Source of the DNA: Crocosphaera sp.
GTDB taxonomy: Bacteria > Cyanobacteriota > Cyanobacteriia > Cyanobacteriales > Microcystaceae
Assembly (NCBI GenBank): GCA_030065735.1
Contig: JASJDD010000001.1
Span: 1 to 53,766 of the forward strand
Direction: 5' to 3'
Length of the DNA: 53,766 nt
This document shows, piece by piece, positions 1 to 9,385 of this stretch. The position numbers and the translations under genes were made by a program. The notes beneath the pieces were generated by a model. The model was not told where the DNA came from, ran no database searches, and worked only from the letters and a program-made list of their open reading frames with translations. The first letter of the stretch is position 1; every line of letters starts with the position of its first letter.

Positions 1-560
1 AAAAATACAACTTAGACAACTATAAAATTTTAATGTTTCCTGGCGCACCTCGGCCTTATAAGGGTGTAGAGGATATTTTAATAGCCTTAGAAAAACTCAA
101 TAATCCTGATTTAAAATTAGTGATTGTTGGGGGTAGTCCCTATGATAATTATGATAAAAAGCTACAAGAAACCTGGGGAAAATGGTTAATTCAACTTCCG
201 AAATCTCCAGTTCAAACCATGCCGGAAATTGTTTCTGCTGCTCATTTAGTGGTGGTTCCCCAACAAGATACACCAGCCACAAAAGCCCAATTCCCCTTAA
301 AATTAACCGATGGCATGGCTATGGCTAAACCCATTTTAGCGACTAAAGTAGGAGATATTCCTGAAATTTTAGGGGATACTGGTTACCTAGTTGCTCCTAG
401 TTCCCCCGAACAATTAGCTAAGAAAATAGATTGGATTTTTAATCATCTAGAAGAAGCGCAAGCACAAGGACGAAAAGCAAGAAAAAGGTGTATTAAGGCA
501 TACAGTTTGGACTCAATGGCCACCATTTTATCTCAAGTTTTAGAACCCTTTTGTTCTTAA
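1..560 (+). CDS. Glycosyltransferase family 4, C-terminal part (5' end outside window)
   Basis: The reading frame is open from base 3, so the ATG at 33 is internal and the gene begins before the window. What is present is the C-terminal Rossmann half of a GT-B enzyme. It shows the donor-binding segment PGAPRPYKGVEDIL, then PLKLTDGMAMAKPILA and GDIPEIL, which align with the usual K-L-x-E-x-M-A-x-G-K-P block of GT4 enzymes; Asp-Gly stands where many members have Glu-x. These enzymes transfer a sugar from a nucleotide donor to a glycan or lipid acceptor at the inner face of the cytoplasmic membrane. It converges with a lipid-linked sugar transferase on the other strand, which suits an exopolysaccharide context. 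The acceptor and sugar cannot be told from the sequence. Confidence 0.85.
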   Translation, partial: KYNLDNYKILMFPGAPRPYKGVEDILIALEKLNNPDLKLVIVGGSPYDNYDKKLQETWGKWLIQLPKSPVQTMPEIVSAAHLVVVPQQDTPATKAQFPLKLTDGMAMAKPILATKVGDIPEILGDTGYLVAPSSPEQLAKKIDWIFNHLEEAQAQGRKARKRCIKAYSLDSMATILSQVLEPFCS

Positions 561-630
561 TTATTAGTTAAATATTTTTCATTAAGTTTGATGGCCTTTT
601 GTTGTGTGATTGTTTAACGGAAAGAGGAAA

Positions 631-1302
631 TTAATAAGCACCACTTTTATTAACAACAACCAGAACGGTTTTGAAAATGAGATTAAGGTCATACCATAAA
701 GACCATTTGTTTTGATAGTGAAGATCCATTTTGACGATATCTTCAAAATTTTTGATACTTGAGCGGCCATTAACTTGCCATTCTCCTGTGATTCCAGGCT
801 TAACATTAAGCCGTTCCCAGTGGTGGCGATCGTATTTTTCAACTTCATCTACGGTAGGAGGACGAGTTCCCACTAAACTCATATCTCCCATTAACACATT
901 CCAAAACTGAGGAAACTCATCTAAACTGCTTTTTCTCAAAAACGCGCCTAAAGAAGTAATGCGAGGGTCGTTTGTGTTCTTAAAAATGTGTCCTTTGGCT
1001 TCATTTTTCACTAAATGTTTCATTTTATCAGCCCCAACCACCATAGAACGAAATTTCCAGATTCGGAAAGGGCGGCCATGTAACCCACAACGAACTTGAC
1101 TGTAAAGCAGGGGACCGGGATCGGAGATAACCATGATAATCATAATAGGAATAGCAATTATCACTGTTATCATTAACCCTACTATAGCCCCAATAATATC
1201 CATTCCTCGTTTGAGTTTGCTACGAATGGAAGGATGAAGGGAGTTAGTTAGCGTCACAGTTGGAGAATACAGGTTTGGGTTGAAAGAACTATATGCCGTC
1301 AT
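631..1302 (-). CDS. Undecaprenyl-phosphate sugar phosphotransferase (bacterial sugar transferase family)
   Basis: This 223-aa protein is a small monotopic phosphoglycosyl transferase. It would start glycan assembly by moving a sugar phosphate from a UDP-sugar to undecaprenyl phosphate at the membrane. Visible landmarks are a hydrophobic membrane hairpin at about residues 33-60, the SDPGPLLYSQVRCG block, WKFRSM, and SLDEFPQFWNVLMGDMSLVG, which holds the Asp-Glu catalytic pair, followed by KPGITGEWQVNGRSS. The length matches the short PglC/WbaP-C-domain class, without the extra N-terminal helices of WbaP. The gene is transcribed towards the GT4 fragment at the window edge. It is the only initiating enzyme seen here and may serve the glycan unit at 10-24 kb, but that link is inference. 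Confidence 0.93.
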   Translation of the reverse strand: MTAYSSFNPNLYSPTVTLTNSLHPSIRSKLKRGMDIIGAIVGLMITVIIAIPIMIIMVISDPGPLLYSQVRCGLHGRPFRIWKFRSMVVGADKMKHLVKNEAKGHIFKNTNDPRITSLGAFLRKSSLDEFPQFWNVLMGDMSLVGTRPPTVDEVEKYDRHHWERLNVKPGITGEWQVNGRSSIKNFEDIVKMDLHYQNKWSLWYDLNLIFKTVLVVVNKSGAY

Positions 1303-1473
1303 TGCCTTATTAAAATTCGTTTTTGCTCTCTTGATTACCAGAATAAAAGAGAAATCTAATTTTGATGTTTGTTTTCATGTTTGTTTTGATGTTTGTTTTT
1401 GTGTTTGGCTAACTTCAGGTTAAGAAGACTGATACACTGATCACTATATGTAAGTTATTGGCTAAAACCAACC

Positions 1474-1653
1474 ATGACAACCCATTTTATTGAAGCCGAA
1501 ATCGATCTTCAACAAACCCCCTTGACTGTCAAAGAAGTAGAAGCAACCCTGCAACAACAGGGAGAACCCCTACGCTGGGCTATTACCAAAGTAGATAAAG
1601 AGACACAAACCGCCCAAGTAGAAGCCATTGTGACAACAGTGAACAGTAACTGA
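1474..1653 (+). CDS. Conserved-looking 59-aa hypothetical protein
   Basis: A short ATG-to-TGA frame of 59 codons starting MTTHFIEAEIDL. It is hydrophilic, acidic, free of membrane segments, and has the Glu/Gln-rich, evenly charged composition of a folded soluble protein. I recognise no catalytic motif. It lies 20 bases upstream of the DUF3326 gene and reads in the same direction, so the two are probably cotranscribed. Coding potential is supported by the uninterrupted frame, an ATG start and amphipathic spacing; function is unknown. Confidence 0.7.
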   Translation: MTTHFIEAEIDLQQTPLTVKEVEATLQQQGEPLRWAITKVDKETQTAQVEAIVTTVNSN

Positions 1654-1654
1654 A

Positions 1655-1675
1655 AACTGATAACTGATAACTGAT
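1655..1675 (+). repeat. Tandem heptamer AACTGAT x3
   Basis: Three perfect copies of AACTGAT fill the gap between the 59-aa gene and the DUF3326 gene. The last copy overlaps the ATG start codon of the latter. A two-copy version sits at 5880-5893 just before another start codon. This resembles the short tandemly repeated heptamers known from cyanobacterial genomes. Confidence 0.8.
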
Positions 1676-2726
1676 GATTCATCGTCCTTATACGGCTGTT
1701 TTAATTGTTCCTACGGGGATTGGGGCGGCCATTGGCGGTTATGCAGGGGACGCTTTACCAGTAGCTAAAGCCATGGCCAAAGTCTGCGATCGCCTGATTA
1801 CCCATCCCAATGTCCTCAATGGGGCCCAACTTTATTGGCCTTTAGAAAACACCTTTTATGTGGAAGGCTATGGTTTAGATCGCTTTGCCCAAGGACAGTG
1901 GGGACTGAAACCCGTACATCATAACCGAGTGGGATTAATTTTGGATCGAGGGATCGAACCCGAATTAAGAACCCGTCATATTCAAGCAGCAGATGCCACT
2001 AGAGCCACCCTAGGACTGACGTTAACGGATTATATGGTAACGGATACTCCTTTAGAGGTAGAACTGCGTACCGCCGATTCTGGCGCGAGTTGGGGAACCA
2101 TTAGCCATCCCGATAGTTTACTGAGGGCTGCAGACAAGTTAATCACTAAGGGTAAAGCAGAAGCACTCGCCGTTGTGGTTCGGTTTCCCGATGAGGTAGA
2201 TAGTCTCGTTTTAGATAATTATCGTCATGGACAAGGGGTTGATCCCTTAGCTGGTGCAGAAGCGGTGATTTCCCACCTGATTGTTCGTCAATTTCGCATT
2301 CCCTGCGCCCATGCACCCGCTTTAGAACCCTTACCGATAGATGATACCATTTCCCCTCGGGCTGCAGCAGAAGAGTTAGGCTACACTTTTTTGCCCTGTG
2401 TATTAGTGGGGTTAAGTCGTGCGCCCCAATTTGTCGCCCAACCTCAAACCAATAGTATTTGGGCTGATGAGGTGGATGCTTTGGTGATTCCCCAGACAGG
2501 TTGTGGTGGCAGTGCTATGCTGAGTTTTAGTCAACGTAACACCCGTATAATCACCGTTAGGGACAATACAACGACTCTTAATGTGACCCCTGAAGACTTA
2601 GGAATGGAGGCAATTGCGGTAAACTCGTATTTAGAGGCGTTGGGTGTCTTGGTCGCTCATCAAGCTGGCATTAGTATTGATGCCTTACGTCCTGTTATTT
2701 CCTCTTTTTCTCAAGCCTGTGACTAA
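1674..2726 (+). CDS. DUF3326 domain protein
   Basis: A 350-aa soluble protein of the DUF3326 family, conserved in cyanobacteria and plastid-bearing eukaryotes, with no assigned reaction that I know of. The glycine-rich N-terminus IVPTGIGAAIGGYAGDALP is characteristic. It is followed by a run with HPNVLNGAQLYWPLENTFYV and a C-terminal section with PQTGCGGSAMLSF. No signal peptide or membrane span is visible. The ATG overlaps an AACTGAT repeat, and no clear Shine-Dalgarno sequence precedes it. The next gene (CPBP protease) begins about 16 bases after the stop if its internal ATG is used, so both probably share a transcript. Family assignment is firm from memory of the motif set; function is open. 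Confidence 0.88.
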   Translation: MIHRPYTAVLIVPTGIGAAIGGYAGDALPVAKAMAKVCDRLITHPNVLNGAQLYWPLENTFYVEGYGLDRFAQGQWGLKPVHHNRVGLILDRGIEPELRTRHIQAADATRATLGLTLTDYMVTDTPLEVELRTADSGASWGTISHPDSLLRAADKLITKGKAEALAVVVRFPDEVDSLVLDNYRHGQGVDPLAGAEAVISHLIVRQFRIPCAHAPALEPLPIDDTISPRAAAEELGYTFLPCVLVGLSRAPQFVAQPQTNSIWADEVDALVIPQTGCGGSAMLSFSQRNTRIITVRDNTTTLNVTPEDLGMEAIAVNSYLEALGVLVAHQAGISIDALRPVISSFSQACD

Positions 2727-2742
2727 TCCCAATTCGTCCGAT

Positions 2743-3312
2743 ATGGAACCGTTAACCCGTACCCAAATTTTAGTGGTTATGGGAGTAACGGCAATTATTT
2801 TATTAATCATAGCTAAGGTCTGGCAATATTTTGGTTCAATTGCTTTATTAAAGATTCAATTTTCTAAAAATGGTCTATTATTTGGTGTTGCTTTAGCCGG
2901 GATCATTATTGTTGCCAGTAGTATTATTTATCGTTTGTGGCCGGCTTATCGTCAAAGTGCAGATTCTTATTTACAATTGGTTTTAAAACCCTTAGTTTGG
3001 CCTGATTTAATTTGGTTAGGTTTATTACCTGGTCTCAGTGAAGAATTATTGTTTCGTGGGGTGATGCTACCGGCCTTAGGCTACGATTTATTAGCAGTAA
3101 TTTTGTCTAGTTTAGTGTTTGGGGTATTACATTTAAGTGGTTCCCAACAATGGCCGTATGTGGTTTGGGCAACTATCGTAGGATTTGGGTTAGGTTATAG
3201 TGCTTTAGTCACCGATAATTTATTAGTTCCCATTGCCGCTCATATTATTACTAATTGGGTGTCCAGTGCTTTATGGAAGTTTAATAATAGAAGTAGTGAT
3301 GTTGCTTCTTAG
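2743..3312 (+). CDS. CPBP family intramembrane metalloprotease
   Basis: A multi-spanning membrane protein of about 189 aa from the ATG at 2743. It belongs to the CPBP (CAAX protease and bacteriocin-processing, Abi) family of glutamate-dependent intramembrane proteases. Motif 1 appears as SEELLFRG (the EExxxR box), motif 2 as FGVLHLSG with the conserved His, and a later HIITN supplies another His; these residues line the active site in the membrane. Hydrophobic spans occur at roughly residues 10-30, 45-65, 85-110, 115-135 and 150-175. An upstream GTG at 2644 stays in frame but would overlap the conserved end of DUF3326 by 83 bases, so the ATG is preferred. The substrate is unknown. Confidence 0.85.
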   Translation: MEPLTRTQILVVMGVTAIILLIIAKVWQYFGSIALLKIQFSKNGLLFGVALAGIIIVASSIIYRLWPAYRQSADSYLQLVLKPLVWPDLIWLGLLPGLSEELLFRGVMLPALGYDLLAVILSSLVFGVLHLSGSQQWPYVVWATIVGFGLGYSALVTDNLLVPIAAHIITNWVSSALWKFNNRSSDVAS

Positions 3313-3323
3313 TTGATTTTATT

Positions 3324-3773
3324 ATGGAAGTTCAATTCAGAGAGTTTAACCCTTTTGATGTTTGGATTTGGTTAGAGTTTGAAACCGTTCCTTCTCCTAT
3401 GGAAAAACAGTACATAGAAGAGCTGTTTAATTCCTGGTTTTATTTAGGTAAATTGGGTGGGTTCAATGCTGAAAATCTCCAGGTGCAAGATATGGGGGTT
3501 GAAATTAGTTATATGGAGTATAATACCCAAGTTTCTGATGAAATGATGATGGCCCCAATGCACAATATGGCTGAGTTTGAATACGAAGGGGTTTGGGGTC
3601 GTTGTTGGTTTGATCTCGGAACCAGTGATTTAATTGCTCTCGATATTTTGATCAATGCTTTAACTCAATTAAGTCAAGAATTCATCGTCATTAAAAAGTT
3701 AATTATTGGAGGAGAAAACGAAGATTGGCCCATTATTAATCAGAGAGGAGCTATGTTTGCAGAGGATAATTAA
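3324..3773 (+). CDS. DUF3531 family protein
   Basis: A 149-aa soluble protein starting MEVQFREFNPFDVWIWLEF, typical of DUF3531, a family found across cyanobacteria and chloroplast-containing plants. It is rich in aromatic and acidic residues, including SWFYLGKLGGFNAENLQ and WGRCWFDLGTSDLIALDILI, and lacks signal or membrane segments. It follows the CPBP gene by 11 bases on the same strand and is probably the last gene of that transcript. No biochemical role is established that I know of. Length agrees with the family. Confidence 0.85.
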   Translation: MEVQFREFNPFDVWIWLEFETVPSPMEKQYIEELFNSWFYLGKLGGFNAENLQVQDMGVEISYMEYNTQVSDEMMMAPMHNMAEFEYEGVWGRCWFDLGTSDLIALDILINALTQLSQEFIVIKKLIIGGENEDWPIINQRGAMFAEDN

Positions 3774-3867
3774 GAGAGAGAAAAGTTACGGTTCTATTGA
3801 CCCTTTCCTGGTTCGTAGGCAAAATAAGGATTATGATATGATCTGTTAGGAATATATTGGGCGTTTC

Positions 3868-4774
3868 ATGTTCGAGCAAGCGTTTAAGAATCTCGATGAT
3901 ACCTATGGAGGGAAAACAGTTCCTCTGAAAGATTTATTCACAGCAAAAAGGAACAACACGACCAAGGGTGAGAATATCTGCTGTTCGTGAACTTCCTATT
4001 CATCTTCCCCCACTCGAAGAACAAAAACAAATTGTAGCAATACTAGATGAAGCATTTGAAGGAATAGATAAAGCGATTGAAAATACAGAAAAAAACCTCG
4101 CCAACGCCCGTGAAATTTTTGAGAGTTACTTAAATTCTATTTTTATTAATAAGGGTGATGATTGGGTTGAGAAGAAGTTAGGGGATGTTTGTCATGTTAT
4201 TGGTGGAGGAACTCCATCTAAACAAAACCAAGAATTTTATACAGGCAAAATATACTGGGCTACTGTTAGAGATATGAAAAGTGATATACTTTCCCAAACA
4301 GAATATAAAATAACAGAAGAAGCTGTTAAGAAAAGTGCAACAAATATAATTAAAAAAGGTAATGTTGTTATTGCCACTCGTGTTGGATTAGGTAAAATTT
4401 GTTTACTCGCACAGGATACAGCTATTAATCAAGATTTAAGAGGTATTGTCCCAAAAAATAGCGATCAACTCCTAGTTAGATTTTTATTTTGGTGGTTTAA
4501 AAGCATCGCTAAAATAATTATAAATGCAGGTACAGGAGCTACAGTACAGGGTGTCAAAGTAACTTTTGTAAAATCTCTACAGATTTCTCTTCCCTCAGTT
4601 AAAGAACAGAAAATAATTATCAAAAACTTAACAGAATTACAAGAAGAAACCCAACACCTAGAAACCATATGTAAGCAAAAAATAGAAGCCTTAAAAGAAC
4701 TAAAACAATCAATATTACAAAAAGCATTTACAGGAGAACTCACCAACCCCACTGTTAAGAAGGAGGCTGCATGA
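3868..4774 (+). pseudogene. hsdS: Type I restriction remnant: hsdM start joined to truncated hsdS
   Basis: A frame from the ATG at 3868 encodes MFEQAFKNLDD, the standard opening of type I DNA methyltransferase subunits (HsdM). It then continues with 27 unrelated residues resembling the start of a target-recognition domain, and stops at 3990. A second frame, usable from the GTG at 3968, gives 268 aa of HsdS: the end of the first recognition domain (LPIHLPPLEEQKQIVAILDEAF), the central conserved helix, a full second recognition domain (WVEKKLGDVCHVIGGGTPSK) and the closing helix (LKQSILQKAFTGEL). Nearly all of hsdM and most of the first recognition domain are missing. A functional specificity subunit needs both recognition domains or dimerisation of half-subunits, so this is probably dead or acts only as a half-S protein. 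Confidence 0.85.
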
Positions 4775-4802
4775 TCACCTTATAAACTTTAGACAAACAA
4801 TC

Positions 4803-4830
4803 AAAATAGTTGAATTTAATAACTATTTTT
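4803..4830 (+). terminator. Probable intrinsic terminator after the hsdS remnant
   Basis: A perfect 9-bp stem AAAATAGTT / AACTATTTT with a 9-base loop ends in a run of Ts, 29 bases after the hsdS stop. The stem is AT-rich and therefore weak. It separates the restriction remnant from the antitoxin gene that follows. Confidence 0.5.
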
Positions 4831-4888
4831 GTCATAATAAATAACATAAAGAGTTACTCATTTTCTTTAATTAAACAATCAAAAAATC

Positions 4889-5113
4889 ATGAAAATAGAA
4901 CTACAACAAATACAAGAAAATCCCGAAATCTTAGAAAAATTAACCACAGAGAATCAAGAGATAATCATTACCAAAAATGCTCAACCGATGTATAAACTAA
5001 CCAGAATCAATCAACCAACTCCAAAACGCCGTCATCGTGGCACTGCTAAAGGGTTAATAAAAATGACTACAGATTTTGATGAACCATTACCCGAATTTTC
5101 CGAATATATGTAA
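4889..5113 (+). CDS. Antitoxin of a type II VapBC-like pair (Phd/YefM-like)
   Basis: A 74-aa protein with a short N-terminal part (MKIELQQIQENPEILEKL) leading into EIIITKNAQPMYKLTRI, the beta-hairpin pattern of Phd/YefM-type antitoxins that bind their own operator. A basic patch PKRRHRGTAKG follows, and then an acidic tail, FDEPLPEFSEYM, which would plug the toxin. Its stop codon overlaps the ATG of the PIN toxin by one base (TAATG), the usual translationally coupled arrangement. The upstream AT-rich segment 4831-4888 presumably holds the operator. The pair sits between hsdS and hsdR remnants, a common location for toxin-antitoxin cargo. Confidence 0.85.
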   Translation: MKIELQQIQENPEILEKLTTENQEIIITKNAQPMYKLTRINQPTPKRRHRGTAKGLIKMTTDFDEPLPEFSEYM

Positions 5114-5508
5114 TGCAATATTTATTAGATACTCATACGTTTCTCTGGTTTGTTAACGATAGTGACGAAATACCAGAACAACTTTTTAACTTACTTGAAT
5201 CTGATGTTGATTTATTATTAAGTGTTGCTAGTCTTTGGGAAATAGCAATTAAAGTTAATATTGGTAAGTTAACTTTACCGAAACTATATACAAATTTTAT
5301 TAGTGAACAAATCAAACTAAATGACATCGAAATTTTGCCCATTTCTTTAGACCATTTAAACTTAATTTCGACTTTACCTTTATATCATAGAGATCCTTTT
5401 GATAGATTAATTATTGCCCAAAGTTTAGTAGAAAATCTGACAATTATTAGTAAAGATTCAGCTTTTGATGCTTATGCTATCACCAAACTCTGGCAAATTG
5501 ACCCATAA
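5113..5508 (+). CDS. PIN-domain ribonuclease toxin, VapC family
   Basis: A 131-aa PIN-domain protein. The first catalytic acid is in MQYLLDTHTFLWF, the Glu in SVASLWEIAIK, and the closing acids are in HRDPFDRLIIAQSL and ISKDSAFDAY. Together they form the Mg-binding acidic centre of VapC-type RNases. The DTHTFLWF start and the P-x-H-R-D-P-F-D-R motif place it in the subgroup common in cyanobacteria. It begins on the last base of its antitoxin's stop codon. All expected acidic residues are present, so the toxin looks intact. The RNA target cannot be predicted from sequence. Confidence 0.92.
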   Translation: MQYLLDTHTFLWFVNDSDEIPEQLFNLLESDVDLLLSVASLWEIAIKVNIGKLTLPKLYTNFISEQIKLNDIEILPISLDHLNLISTLPLYHRDPFDRLIIAQSLVENLTIISKDSAFDAYAITKLWQIDP

Positions 5509-5545
5509 CTCTAATTAACTGACTTATAAACTAGGAGAAACCATC

Positions 5546-5881
5546 ATGAAACTCGAAGACTATTTTACATTTATATCAGAAGACGATATCAGAATAAAAG
5601 GTCATAAAATTGGCATTGATAACGTCTTATTTTATTACTTAGAAGGTTATAACCCAGAAGAAATAAAAGCAGTTTATCCTGACTTAAGTTTAGAAAAAAT
5701 ACACGCCACCATCCTCTATTATCTCCATAAAAAAACAGAAATAGACGCTTACTTAAACAGAATTAAAACCTGGAAAGAAATTCATTATCAAGAATCCTTA
5801 AAAACCCCGTCACCACAACGAGAAAAAATGAGAAAAATCAAGCAGCAAAGACAAAATCAATTAAACCCATTAAAATTATAA
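5546..5881 (+). CDS. DUF433 domain protein, putative antitoxin component
   Basis: A 111-aa protein beginning MKLEDYFTFISEDDIRIKG. A DUF433 domain of winged-helix type follows, with the motif GYNPEEIKAVYPDLSLEKIHATILYYL typical of the family. The C-terminal tail is basic and Gln/Lys-rich. An AGGAG sequence lies 8 bases upstream of the ATG. DUF433 proteins usually sit next to a DUF5615 PIN-like partner and are treated as antitoxins; no such partner is present here, and an Rpn nuclease gene follows instead after 13 bases. It may be an orphan or work with the neighbour; that is inference. Confidence 0.82.
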   Translation: MKLEDYFTFISEDDIRIKGHKIGIDNVLFYYLEGYNPEEIKAVYPDLSLEKIHATILYYLHKKTEIDAYLNRIKTWKEIHYQESLKTPSPQREKMRKIKQQRQNQLNPLKL

Positions 5882-5893
5882 CTGATAACTGAT
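5880..5893 (+). repeat. Tandem heptamer AACTGAT x2
   Basis: Two perfect AACTGAT copies occupy the 13-base gap before the Rpn nuclease start, with the first base on the last base of the DUF433 stop. It is the same unit as at 1655-1675. Confidence 0.7.
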
Positions 5894-5894
5894 A

Positions 5895-6731
5895 ATGTAT
5901 GATTCAACCTGTAAATTTATTGCAGCTAACTATTCCCAAGATGTAGCTAAATGGTTAATAGGAAAAGCCATCCCCTTAACAGAAATAAAACCATCAGAAC
6001 TATCCTTAGAACCCATAAGAGCAGATAGCGTCATCTTTTTGGGTTCAGATGAGGTTATTTTACACATAGAATTCCAGACTAAACCATCAGAAGAAATACC
6101 CTTTAGGATGTTAGACTATGCCGTAAGATTACACAGAAAATATCCTAACTTAGACATTCATCAAGTGGTCATTTATTTGTTAGAAAGTTCATCATCTTTA
6201 GTGAGACAAGAAGAACTAAACTTAAGAAATACCTATCATAAATTTAACGTAATTCGTTTATGGGAAACCCCCACAGAAACCCTACTAGAAACCCCTGGTT
6301 TATATCCCTTTGCTGTGTTAAGTCAAGAGAATAACCGAGAAGAAACCTTAAAAAAAATAGTAGAAAAAATAGAAACAATAGACAATTTATCCACACAAAG
6401 TAATATTGCAGCATCAACCGCCATTCTCGCTGGGTTATTATTAGATAAGACTATCATTCAACGACTATTAAGGAATGACATCATGAAAGAATCCGTAATT
6501 TACCAAGAAATTAGAGACGAGGGCAAACGAGAAGGAAGACAAGAAGGAAGACAACAAGAAGGAATATCATTTGTTTTACGTCTTCTAAATCGCCGAATAG
6601 GTGTTATTTCTGAAGAGTTAGAACAAAAAATCCGTCAATTACCATTAACTACCCTAGAAGACTTAGGAGAAGCTTTATTAGACTTTAAAACAGAAGCCGA
6701 CTTATCAAACTGGTTAGAAAAAAATAGCTAA
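5895..6731 (+). CDS. Rpn family PD-(D/E)XK nuclease with DUF4351 C-terminus
   Basis: A 278-aa protein of the Rpn/YhgA-like family, DNA endonucleases linked to RecA-independent recombination and often found near mobile DNA. The N-terminal region has the PD-(D/E)XK core: ADSVIFL, then VILHIEFQTKPS supplying the E-x-Q/K element, and MLDYAVRLHRKYP. A charged linker with repeated EGRQEGRQ units follows at about residue 215. The protein ends in a DUF4351-type helical domain (FVLRLLNRRIGVISEELEQKI). No frameshift is present, so it appears functional. It lies within the decayed type I restriction locus, between hsdS and hsdR remnants, and shares direction with all of them. Confidence 0.88.
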   Translation: MYDSTCKFIAANYSQDVAKWLIGKAIPLTEIKPSELSLEPIRADSVIFLGSDEVILHIEFQTKPSEEIPFRMLDYAVRLHRKYPNLDIHQVVIYLLESSSSLVRQEELNLRNTYHKFNVIRLWETPTETLLETPGLYPFAVLSQENNREETLKKIVEKIETIDNLSTQSNIAASTAILAGLLLDKTIIQRLLRNDIMKESVIYQEIRDEGKREGRQEGRQQEGISFVLRLLNRRIGVISEELEQKIRQLPLTTLEDLGEALLDFKTEADLSNWLEKNS

Positions 6732-6739
6732 AAATATTA

Positions 6740-7472
6740 ATGAACGAAGCTGATACTAGAGCCGAATTAATAGATCCTGCCCTCCATGCTACGGGTTGGG
6801 GTGTCATCGAATAGTGAGGATAACCAATGGCGCGATCGCTTTGCAGTCATCCCCTTTGAACATAATGCCATTACCAAAGTATTAGAAGCGATCGCTAATA
6901 AGCAAGATAGAATGTTGCTTACCCTAGCCACAGGAACAGGAAAAACCTGTATTGCTTTCCAAATAGCCTGGAAACTGTTTCATAGTCGCTGGAACAACCG
7001 AAGAGGAGTGAGCGGAGCCGAACTCCGTCGCCCTCGTATTCTCTTCTTAGCAGATCGTAACACCCTCGCTAATCAAGCATTCAGAGCCTTTTCTGCATTT
7101 CAAGCCGATGCTTTAGTACGAATAGATCCAGAAGCGATCGCTAAAAAAGGAAAAGTCCCCAAAAATGGCAGCGTCTTCTTTACCATCTTTCAAACCTTTA
7201 TGACGGAAACCAAAGGAAAGGAAGAACCTACCCCCAACTTTGGAGAATATCCCCCCGACTTTTTCGACCTCATTATCATTGATGAATGTTCACATCAATA
7301 CATCCGTGAAGGAGTAAGGGAACTTGCTCAAGAAAAGTTACCTCAACTCTTGGAGCTAAAATATCACAGTATTAACGATGCCATCAATGAATTAGGAGAG
7401 GTTAGACAAATCCGAGAAGTGTTTATGAATTTTCAGGCGTTTTTGTATTTAGAGCAAAATGAAGCTATTTGA
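6740..7472 (+). pseudogene. hsdR: hsdR remnant (type I restriction endonuclease subunit) with several deletions
   Basis: The ATG at 6740 opens MNEADTRAELIDPALHATGW, the normal first residues of EcoKI-type HsdR, and stops at 6814. In another frame, readable from 6786, come 228 aa of three HsdR pieces joined together. First is a stretch just before the helicase core (DNQWRDRFAVIPFE). Next is helicase motif I (ATGTGKT) through the start of motif II (LIIIDEC). Last is the extreme C-terminus (LPQLLELKYHSINDAINELG). The nuclease domain, part of the ATP-binding entry and almost all of the motor and C-terminal helical region are gone. The in-frame join at DEC-SHQYIREG marks the largest deletion. A full HsdR is several times longer, so this cannot be an active motor. 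Confidence 0.9.
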
Positions 7473-7675
7473 CTACTTTAATCATAGAAATTAGGGGTTA
7501 TCAGCTATTCAAGAAAAACAAAAATACAAGAATTGAACCAAAAAATTATCACTACTAATAAGTCAATTCTAATGTGTCTAAAAATACCCAAAAATTTAAA
7601 GACCCAAGGAAAAAAACTCCTCCCTTGAGTCCTTGAAACCTTTATGAATCGTGGGTTATAGTGGTTATAGTTAGA

Positions 7676-7748
<73 letters not shown>

Positions 7749-7861
7749 TAAGGCACTTATTTTTTTAGTGCTTAACTAGCATAGCAAACATTTTTGAGAA
7801 ATGCAAGAGGTTGTGTAAAAATTTTATAAAAACATCTCAGTATCAATGCTAAAATGTGTCT

Positions 7862-7942
7862 ATAGCTAGGGGTGTCTGTGGAATAAGGCTGAGAAAGACC
7901 CTTAGAACCTGAGACTGGGTAATACCAGCGTAGGGAAGCTGT
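7862..7942 (+). promoter_or_regulatory. TPP riboswitch (THI element) upstream of thiC
   Basis: The block contains the invariant parts of the thiamine-pyrophosphate aptamer: GGGGTG, then GGCTGAGA, AGACCCTTAGAACCTGA, and CTGGGTAATACCAGCGTAGG. Flanking CTATAGCT and AGCTGTTTATAG can pair to form the closing P1 stem. It ends 18 bases before the thiC ATG, so ligand binding would most simply hide the ribosome-binding region, as known for many bacterial THI elements. No separate intrinsic terminator is visible between aptamer and start. Confidence 0.96.
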
Positions 7943-7948
7943 TTATAG

Positions 7949-9340
<1,392 letters not shown>

Positions 9341-9385
9341 TGCAAGCAACCAACTGCTGGCAACCCCATAGCAGTATCTTATCGG

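Noticed and set aside
2644-2742. GTG start for the CPBP protease, adding 33 residues
   Set aside because: It overlaps 83 bases of the conserved DUF3326 C-terminus in another frame. The added residues look hydrophobic only because of the overlapping codons; the ATG at 2743 is simpler.
3868-3990. Short intact gene of its own
   Set aside because: Its first residues are the HsdM N-terminus and the remainder overlaps HsdS sequence in another frame, so it is better read as a deletion scar.
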